10,438 bases of DNA from a bacterium (GTDB lineage Bacteria > Bacteroidota > Bacteroidia > Bacteroidales > UBA932), in NCBI GenBank assembly GCA_004561775.1, contig SFUD01000005.1, forward strand, positions 1 through 10,438, read 5' to 3'. The position numbers were made by a program, and so were the translations under genes. Below are positions 1-5,722 of the stretch, one piece after another. Below the pieces are notes generated by a model. The model worked only from the letters and a program-made list of their open reading frames with translations. It did not search any database and was not told where the DNA came from. The stretch's first letter is position 1, and the number at the start of each line of letters is the position of its first letter.

Positions 1-24
1 ATTTATAGAGTTTGTTCTTTGTAC

Positions 25-513
25 TCATATATTCTCTCTTTTAGTTCTCATTCCAATACCAGCAACTCTCTCAAAGAGGGGAGTATATTCAAGCGGCTCC
101 GCAAAAATCCTCCACGTGCCACTCTCCCGGTTAATCACACCCTTCAGATAATGGCACTCTATATTCTTTACGCCATCAATCGTTCTGGAGTAGATATTAT
201 TGCCTGTTGCATTAGTGGGAAAGAGAAGAGTGTCGGAATATCTTCTGCCCTTAGGCGAAACAAATTTCAAAAGCAGCTTCATAACCTCATCCGAATCGGG
301 AAGCAATTCTCTCTTTATAGTGGCGCAAAAGTAGATGCTGTAGGTTGCAGAGGCGCTCATATTAAGCTGCAGCTCTATCGGCTCGCCACAACGCATTCCA
401 TCAACTGCGCTGTAGCAGTAGTCATAATCCTGCTCAGAACAGCTTGCTGCTGCTGCAAGAAGTGCAAAAGCAAGCAGTTGAAACAAATATGGCCTTAAAG
501 CTCCTCTGCGCAT
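25..513 (-). CDS. gldH: GldH-family gliding-motility lipoprotein
   Basis: The 162-residue product has an N-terminal lipoprotein signal: basic MRR, a hydrophobic stretch (about residues 9-23) and Cys25 in an AAASC lipobox, so it should be lipid-anchored in the envelope. The body fits GldH: a YDYCYS segment after the anchor, a DTLLFP segment mid-protein, and a C-terminal GIGMRTKR stretch resembling the family's closing G-hydrophobic-R-hydrophobic-K block. GldH is required for gliding in Flavobacterium, but it is widespread in non-gliding Bacteroidota, where its role is unclear. I chose the ATG at 511-513 because it places the signal peptide at the N-terminus and starts 4 bp after the ricT stop. 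An upstream in-frame ATG at 588 would bury the signal and overlap ricT by about 70 bp. It is the last operon gene visible; in relatives I recall a penicillin-binding protein gene next, which cannot be checked here. Confidence 0.85.
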   Translation of the reverse strand: MRRGALRPYLFQLLAFALLAAAASCSEQDYDYCYSAVDGMRCGEPIELQLNMSASATYSIYFCATIKRELLPDSDEVMKLLLKFVSPKGRRYSDTLLFPTNATGNNIYSRTIDGVKNIECHYLKGVINRESGTWRIFAEPLEYTPLFERVAGIGMRTKRENI

Positions 514-517
514 GGCA

Positions 518-1672
518 CTAATCTCTCTTCTCCTTTCCGGAGTGGCGATGATTCCTATGCGGCCTGCTGCGCTTGCCGGTCTTGTCAAATCTGGTTATGC
601 TCTCCTCTCCAACTGCGCTCTTAAACTCAGGCTCGGCGGCATTTACCTGCTGTTCGGCCATCAGAGACCTGCCCTTTTTACCCTCTCTGTTAAGATGAAT
701 TATCTCCCTTACCTCTCTGGAAGAGAGAGAATAGAGATTGGAGAAATTGCTCTTGTCGTAAGAGAACCACATCTTGCGGCCAAGAATATCTGTCTTCATA
801 AGGAAGGCCTCTCCATCCTCCAGCTGCAGCGGCTCTGTGACTCTTGGCATTCTCTGTTGGGCATCCATATAGGCAGGCGCCTCATAGTTTATGCAACACT
901 TTAACTTACCGCACTGGCCTGCAAGTTTCTGAGGGTTAAGGGAGAGCTCCTGGCATCTGGCCGCCTGTGTGGTAATGGACTGAAAGTCGTTCATATATCT
1001 GGCACAGCAGAGCTCCTGCCCGCAGACGCCTATGCCGCCTATAAGACCGGCCTCCTGGCGGGCGCCTATCTGCCTCATCTCTATCCTTATGCGGAACTCC
1101 TCCGCAAAGACCTTAATAAGCTGACGGAAATCCACCCTCTCATCTGCAATATAGTAAAAGATAGCCTTGGTGCCATCTCCCTGAAACTCCACATCACCAA
1201 TCTTCATATTAAGGTTAAGACTGGCCGCAATCTCTCTGGCGCGAATCATAACACTATGCTCCCTTGCAATAGCCTCCTGCCATCTCTCTATATCTGCCGG
1301 GCGGGCCTTTCTGTATATCTGTCTGAACTCGTAGTTGCGGTAATCTATCCTGTCTCTCTTCAGCTGCATTGCCACATTTGGACCGGAGAGTGTGACTATT
1401 CCCACGTCATACCCATTCTGAGCCTCCACCACAACAATATCCTTTGCCTTTATTCGCTGGCCTGTACTATTCTTATAAACGCACTTGTGGGTATTCTTAA
1501 ATCTCACCTCAAAGAGAGAGTTGTACTCATCCTGATAAACCTGGCTGAGCCAGTTGAAGACGCTCAATTTGCAGGAGCGGTAATCGTACTGTATATCTCT
1601 CTCCCCCTCCGGAGTTGTTATTATCTTACAACCCCTCAGACAATCATAAGTTATCTTATCTTTCGTTCCCAT
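518..1672 (-). CDS. ricT: PSP1-domain protein RicT (YaaT family)
   Basis: The 384-residue protein carries a PSP1 C-terminal domain at about residues 125-208 (IGDVEFQGDGTKAIFYYIAD, then DFRQLIKV and RIEMRQIGARQEAG). The family's cysteine signature follows: GGIGVCGQELCC (Cys217, 222, 223), Cys240, and LAGQCGKLKCC (Cys254, 259, 260). In Bacillus, RicT/YaaT works with RicA and RicF, binds Fe-S clusters and modulates RNase Y-dependent mRNA maturation. Bacteroidota generally lack that partner set, so its role here is open. The N-terminus has the CxxxC (CLRGC) and SCKLSVFNWL elements seen in Bacteroidota homologues. The last ~20 residues form a basic His/Arg/Lys tail that is probably disordered. I chose the ATG at 1670-1672; a TTG two codons upstream (1676-1678) directly abuts the holB stop and is less likely. 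The holB gap is 6 bp and the gldH gap 4 bp. Confidence 0.93.
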   Translation of the reverse strand: MGTKDKITYDCLRGCKIITTPEGERDIQYDYRSCKLSVFNWLSQVYQDEYNSLFEVRFKNTHKCVYKNSTGQRIKAKDIVVVEAQNGYDVGIVTLSGPNVAMQLKRDRIDYRNYEFRQIYRKARPADIERWQEAIAREHSVMIRAREIAASLNLNMKIGDVEFQGDGTKAIFYYIADERVDFRQLIKVFAEEFRIRIEMRQIGARQEAGLIGGIGVCGQELCCARYMNDFQSITTQAARCQELSLNPQKLAGQCGKLKCCINYEAPAYMDAQQRMPRVTEPLQLEDGEAFLMKTDILGRKMWFSYDKSNFSNLYSLSSREVREIIHLNREGKKGRSLMAEQQVNAAEPEFKSAVGEESITRFDKTGKRSRPHRNHRHSGKEKRD

Positions 1673-1678
1673 AATCAA

Positions 1679-2788
1679 CTACACAAAAAAATAGAAGCGA
1701 TTGCACATATCGCAAAATATAAACTTTGAATTAACATTGCTCTCCAGCAACTCAATAGAGTTGTTAAAGAGCGCCGCGCCTCTCTCAAAAAACTCTTTGG
1801 AGAGCAACGGGACCATACTGCCATACTCCTCTCTCTCTCTTGGGGAGATATGAGCAAGCTTCTCCACCCCGCAAGAGAGCATAAAGAGTTTGCGCACAAT
1901 CTCCAGCGCATCTCTGCAGAACTGCTTCTGAGCCTCCTTTGCCATAGCGGCCAGCTCGTCCGAGAGCACGATTAGCGCAGGCAGGTCCTTCTGCTTTGCC
2001 AGAGAGAGCATCCTGTGGAAGAGCTCAAGGTTCCTTGCCGCATTGCCCCCTCCCTTAATCATTGCAAGGGCCTTGCCATAACTGCCGCCTGCGCACTCCG
2101 CCCAATAGAGCGCCTCCTCTCTCTCTATTCCCGATTTTTTAGAGAGCGCCTCTGCCAGCTCCTCTGCAGGAAGGGGAGAGACCTCCACAAGCGAACATCG
2201 GGAGACTATTGTAGGAATAATCCTGTGCGGGTTTTGAGAGATAAAGAAGAAATATGTCCCCGGCAAGGGCTCCTCTACAGATTTGAGCAGCTTATTGCTT
2301 GCCTCCTGATTCATTCTCTCCGGGAAGAGCACCACAAAGGCTCTCTTATCTCCCTCGTATGGGCTTAACATAGACTTTCGCAGAATAAAGTTTGCCTCTG
2401 CCACACCTATTGTGCCCTGCTTGTTCTCTATGCCAAGCCTCTCATAGAGCTCCTGCTCAGAGAAGTAGGGATTCTCCGCAACAAGTTCTCTCCAAAGCGG
2501 ATAAAACTCCTCCACCTCCGGTCTCTTCTCCTTTCCCACCAAAGTGGAGGTATTTACAGGAAAGACAAAGTGGATATCGGGATGCACCAGTCTCTCTATC
2601 TTTTTACGGGTCTGCTCCGCCTCAAGTCCATCCGCTCCATTGCCACCCTCTCTGCAGAAGAGGTATTTGAGCACCTCCAGCACCAACGCAATTGCGCCAT
2701 AGCCCTCACGCTCCGTAAAGAGCAATGAGTGCGGGAAACGCCCCTTATCCGCACAACTGCGCAAATGCTCAACTATCTGACTATGCAT
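1679..2788 (-). CDS. holB: DNA polymerase III delta' subunit (clamp-loader)
   Basis: The 369-residue protein matches the clamp-loader delta' subunit, which helps load the sliding clamp at replication forks. It shows the RFPHSLLF start of the AAA+ fold (residues 17-24), LVHPDIHFVFPV (67-78, typical of Bacteroidota delta'), NKLLKSVEEP (165-174) and the SRC motif (196-198) in the sensor-1 region. Two usual features are missing. The P-loop reads EREGYGA (26-32), without the GKS/GKL lysine. The zinc module normally lying between the first helix region and the HPD motif keeps only Cys45. Delta' does not need to hydrolyse ATP, so function is still plausible. The start is fixed: an in-frame stop lies two codons upstream. 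A GAGG purine stretch sits about 6 bases before the ATG. The preceding U32 gene ends 11 bp upstream. Confidence 0.9.
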   Translation of the reverse strand: MHSQIVEHLRSCADKGRFPHSLLFTEREGYGAIALVLEVLKYLFCREGGNGADGLEAEQTRKKIERLVHPDIHFVFPVNTSTLVGKEKRPEVEEFYPLWRELVAENPYFSEQELYERLGIENKQGTIGVAEANFILRKSMLSPYEGDKRAFVVLFPERMNQEASNKLLKSVEEPLPGTYFFFISQNPHRIIPTIVSRCSLVEVSPLPAEELAEALSKKSGIEREEALYWAECAGGSYGKALAMIKGGGNAARNLELFHRMLSLAKQKDLPALIVLSDELAAMAKEAQKQFCRDALEIVRKLFMLSCGVEKLAHISPREREEYGSMVPLLSKEFFERGAALFNNSIELLESNVNSKFIFCDMCNRFYFFV

Positions 2789-2799
2789 AAACTACCTCT

Positions 2800-4692
2800 T
2801 CAATCTGCAAAAGTAACTCTTTTTATTCTCATTTCGCACAATTTGCAATCAAAGGAGAGTTGCAGTTTTGTTCCGCCATTCCTCAGATAGAGCGGATACT
2901 CAATCTCTTGCGCTCTTTGAGCCAGTATGCCCTGCGGATTATTTCTGCCGTTCGGACAGATGCCAAGCTCGTACCTAAGACAATATTTTGTCCGCATAAG
3001 CTCTGCCCCGGGCGCCCTCTCCAACTCATAGGCAGGCGCAATATTACCCGCTCCGCGCAAGGCATAAAATTCTCTGGAGAGAGAGTTTGAGACATTTGCA
3101 AGATAGGTAAGGTCTCCCTCCACCCTTGCGGACAACTCCTCCACGGGGCGCAAAAGAGTCTCTGCGCTCTTCCTCTGCCTAATCATCTGCTCTATCCTCT
3201 CTGCTGCCAGAGCGGCAACCGCACGTCTGAAGCCATTTAGCAGAGAGATTGGGAAGAATGGCACCTCTCTGCAATTAATGCTCACCAGGTTAAAAGAGAA
3301 GCGCCCGGAACTCTTGGAGAGCTGCTCCTTAAGCGTCTCCTCCGCCCTCTCACTGTTGCGGGCAGGCTGGCAAGGCTCTCCAATTGCATAATCAATCCTG
3401 CCATATTCCCACTCCGCCACAAGGCGATATTTATCTCCTATTTGCTCAAAGTGCAGATTTACAGGAATCTCTCTCTTAGGCGCATTACTCTTTATCTCCC
3501 GTTCAAAGGCAATGTCCAGATTTCTGAATATCTGCGCACCCCTCTCCAGTTGGAAAGACTCATTTGTATAAATTGTATTGCCCTTGCAGAGACTTGCGCG
3601 CGCACCAGCTATCTCCCTGCCATTAAGATAGAAACAGAGCCCATCTCCATTCTCTATGGGCTTTACGTTGCCCTTTGGCATATATGTAAAGAGTGTGGTG
3701 CCATCTGCATTGCGCATAACCTTAAGCACGCGCCCCACCTCTTCTCCATTACCCTTTGCACCGGAAGCGCTCAGCCACATAGCCCTTACGCCATCTGCAA
3801 AGAGAGTGGTAAATCCGCGGTTAAAGGTCTTTTGCGGCGCAGGTTCAAATCCTCCAGAAACCACCCCTGCAGAGGCTCGTCTGTAACCCGGATTGCGCCT
3901 TATAAAATCATTCAGCACCCTGTTGTAAAGAGAGACGGTATTGCGCACATAGGACTCATTCTTAAGCCTCCCCTCTATCTTAAAAGAGGTTACTCCCGCA
4001 GCAACAAGTTCCCCTATGCGGCTGCTCATATCCAAATCCTTCAGAGAGAGCAGCGGCTGGTTCTCCACCAATACTCTTCCCGATGCATCCTCCAGGGTGT
4101 AGGGCCATCTGCAGGCCTGCGCACAGGCGCCGCGATTGGCGCTTCTGCCTGTAATCTCCTGACTCAGATAGCACTGACCGCTGTAAGAGACACAAAGCGC
4201 ACCATGCACAAAGGCCTCTATCGGCACAGGAGTGGCTCTGTGCACCTCTGCAATCTGCTCCAAAGAGAGCTCGCGGGCAAGGATAAGGCGCTGAAAACCC
4301 ACCGCACTCAGAAACCTTGCCCTATCGGGAGTCCTTATATTGCACTGGGTAGAGGCAAAGAGAGGAATGGGAGGAAGATTCTCCATAGCCGCAATTGCCA
4401 TATCCTGCACAATAAGCGCATCTGCCCCTATGCTGTAGAGCCTGTGGATAAGTGTGCGCACCTGCTCCAGCTCCTCCTGGTAGAGTATAGTGTTGATTGT
4501 TACATAAATACGCGCATTAAAGGAGTGCGCATAGCTTATAAGCTCCTCTATCTCCTCCAAGGAGTTGCCTGCGGCCTCCCTTGCGCCAAAGGATTGGGCT
4601 GCAATATATACAGCATCGGCACCGCAGCTTATTGCCGCAATGCCGATATCTCTATTTTTGGCTGGAGCCAGAAGCTCAAGCTCTATTTGCAT
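2800..4692 (-). CDS. U32-family protein, RlhA-like (probable RNA hydroxylation)
   Basis: The 630-residue protein begins with the U32 opening ELLAPAKNRDIGIAAISCGADAVYI and contains the full U32 signature EAFVHGALCVSYSGQCYLS (159-177). With Cys190 and Cys194 in RGACAQACRWPY this gives four cysteines (167, 174, 190, 194), expected to bind a 4Fe-4S cluster. SFKIEGRLKNESYV (236-249) is also conserved. The region after ~residue 300 resembles the DUF3656 segment of RlhA. A second cysteine set lies at the end (Cys571, 579, 616, 619). Members were first called collagenases or peptidases; E. coli RlhA hydroxylates 23S rRNA C2501 and TrhP acts on tRNA, so RNA modification is the better guess. Length and the extra domain favour RlhA over TrhP, but the substrate is not proven. 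Its ATG overlaps the last 10 bp of the TPR gene, suggesting translational coupling; I see no Shine-Dalgarno. Confidence 0.88.
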   Translation of the reverse strand: MQIELELLAPAKNRDIGIAAISCGADAVYIAAQSFGAREAAGNSLEEIEELISYAHSFNARIYVTINTILYQEELEQVRTLIHRLYSIGADALIVQDMAIAAMENLPPIPLFASTQCNIRTPDRARFLSAVGFQRLILARELSLEQIAEVHRATPVPIEAFVHGALCVSYSGQCYLSQEITGRSANRGACAQACRWPYTLEDASGRVLVENQPLLSLKDLDMSSRIGELVAAGVTSFKIEGRLKNESYVRNTVSLYNRVLNDFIRRNPGYRRASAGVVSGGFEPAPQKTFNRGFTTLFADGVRAMWLSASGAKGNGEEVGRVLKVMRNADGTTLFTYMPKGNVKPIENGDGLCFYLNGREIAGARASLCKGNTIYTNESFQLERGAQIFRNLDIAFEREIKSNAPKREIPVNLHFEQIGDKYRLVAEWEYGRIDYAIGEPCQPARNSERAEETLKEQLSKSSGRFSFNLVSINCREVPFFPISLLNGFRRAVAALAAERIEQMIRQRKSAETLLRPVEELSARVEGDLTYLANVSNSLSREFYALRGAGNIAPAYELERAPGAELMRTKYCLRYELGICPNGRNNPQGILAQRAQEIEYPLYLRNGGTKLQLSFDCKLCEMRIKRVTFAD

Positions 4693-5621
4693 AATGCAGC
4701 TGCTTTAGCCTTGCAGAAATCTGCAATCTGCTTGTTGGCAGCATTGGATGCGGCCTTATAATTCTCGCAAGCCTTGGCATTGTTGCCCTTTGCCTCGTAT
4801 GCCCTTGCAAGGTAATATCTCTCATTGTCTGCCTTCTGAGAGTTGCTTACAACAACCTCAAGAGATTTGATAGCCTGGTCATACTTCTTTGCATTGAATG
4901 CGCTTATACCAACAATCTTGTGAGCATTAGGAGTATCATTAAACTCTATAGATTTGAGACCTGCAGCAACTGCGCCGTTAAAATCCTTAGCCTTCATTGC
5001 AGCATTTGCCTTAAGAAGATACTCCTTTGCCATCTGCTTGAAGCCTGAATCATCACCAAGCTCTTTTGCCTTTGTGAATGCCTCTACCGCACCTGCCTCA
5101 TCTCCGGAATCCACCTTTGCCATACCAAGAACCACAAGAGCCTTTGTATTTGAAGGATTCAACTCCACAGCCTTGCCTGCCTTCTCTATTGCAGTAGCAT
5201 AATCCTTTGAAGAGAGGGCTGTATTTCCAAGAGCCATCTCCACCTGAGAGAAGAGAGCCTTGATATCCTCAAGAGCAGCAGCATCCTCAAACTCCTCTGC
5301 AGTCTTAAGAGCCTCTGCAAGCTTTGTCTCTGCACCGGCATAGTCACCTGCAGCTGCAGTTGTCTTGCCAATCTTATACATTACCTTAGGGATGACAGCT
5401 TTACAATCATTTGCCAAAGCAGCACCCTCCTCTCCCAAAGCAACAGCTATTTTATAAGCGCCCTGGAAGGACTCCAAAGCTGCAGCATCATCTCCATTAT
5501 TTAAAGAGTTTACTGCATTGTTGTACATCTCTGCCGCTTGACTCAACTCCTGCGCATAAGAAACTCCGCACATCATAAGGGCTACAAGTGCCGCAAGAAT
5601 AATTTTAACTGATTTTTTCAT
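4683..5621 (-). CDS. Secreted tetratricopeptide-repeat protein
   Basis: The 312-residue protein has a Sec signal peptide (MKK, hydrophobic core to about residue 18, likely cleavage after VSYA at residue 23). The mature part is Ala/Lys/Glu-rich and helical. TPR-like helix pairs are visible at about 27-60, 84-112, 126-156 (GNTALSSKDYATAIEKAGKA, ending ELNP), 158-190, 200-228, 234-262 and 268-296, so nearly the whole mature chain is a TPR solenoid in the periplasm or at the outer membrane. Such proteins act as scaffolds; no partner can be inferred. Cys303 and Cys311 near the C-terminus, and Cys286, could form disulfides. It is first in the operon, directly behind the promoter at 5660-5690, with no strong Shine-Dalgarno. 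LMMC at residues 15-18 is a poor lipobox, so I favour a soluble product. Confidence 0.85.
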   Translation of the reverse strand: MKKSVKIILAALVALMMCGVSYAQELSQAAEMYNNAVNSLNNGDDAAALESFQGAYKIAVALGEEGAALANDCKAVIPKVMYKIGKTTAAAGDYAGAETKLAEALKTAEEFEDAAALEDIKALFSQVEMALGNTALSSKDYATAIEKAGKAVELNPSNTKALVVLGMAKVDSGDEAGAVEAFTKAKELGDDSGFKQMAKEYLLKANAAMKAKDFNGAVAAGLKSIEFNDTPNAHKIVGISAFNAKKYDQAIKSLEVVVSNSQKADNERYYLARAYEAKGNNAKACENYKAASNAANKQIADFCKAKAAALCK

Positions 5622-5659
5622 CGCTCTAGTTTTAATGTTTTAGTTTGTTTCGCATTATG

Positions 5660-5690
5660 CAAAATTAAAAAAATATAAATTACAATCAAA
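5660..5690 (-). promoter_or_regulatory. Promoter of the TPR-U32-holB-ricT-gldH operon
   Basis: On the minus strand, TTTG (5690-5687) is followed by a 19-bp A/T-rich spacer and TAATTTTG (5667-5660). This is an exact match to the Bacteroidota primary sigma pattern TTTG, about 19 bp, TAnnTTTG. Transcription would start roughly 5-8 bases downstream, giving a leader of about 30 nt before the ATG at 5621. No other convincing promoter lies in the short gaps between the five downstream genes. Confidence 0.75.
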
Positions 5691-5698
5691 ATAAAACC

Positions 5699-5717
5699 TA
5701 CATTTGCAAAAAAGGAG
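5699..5717 (+). promoter_or_regulatory. -7 element and ribosome binding site of the M16 gene
   Basis: TACATTTG (5699-5706) matches the Bacteroidota -7 consensus TAnnTTTG. No TTTG stands 19-21 bp upstream, so the -33 part is weak or absent. AAGGAG (5712-5717) lies 5 bases before the ATG at 5723. This is a strong Shine-Dalgarno, unusual for this phylum and unlike the other genes in the window. If the -7 call is right the leader is only about 10 nt long. The element sits within about 40 bp of the opposing operon promoter, so the two may interfere. Confidence 0.5.
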
Positions 5718-5722
5718 TTAAG

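Noticed and set aside
3442..4761. Long plus-strand open frame of 439 codons opposite the U32 gene
   Set aside because: It is the antisense shadow of a well-supported conserved gene and shows no protein-family motif.
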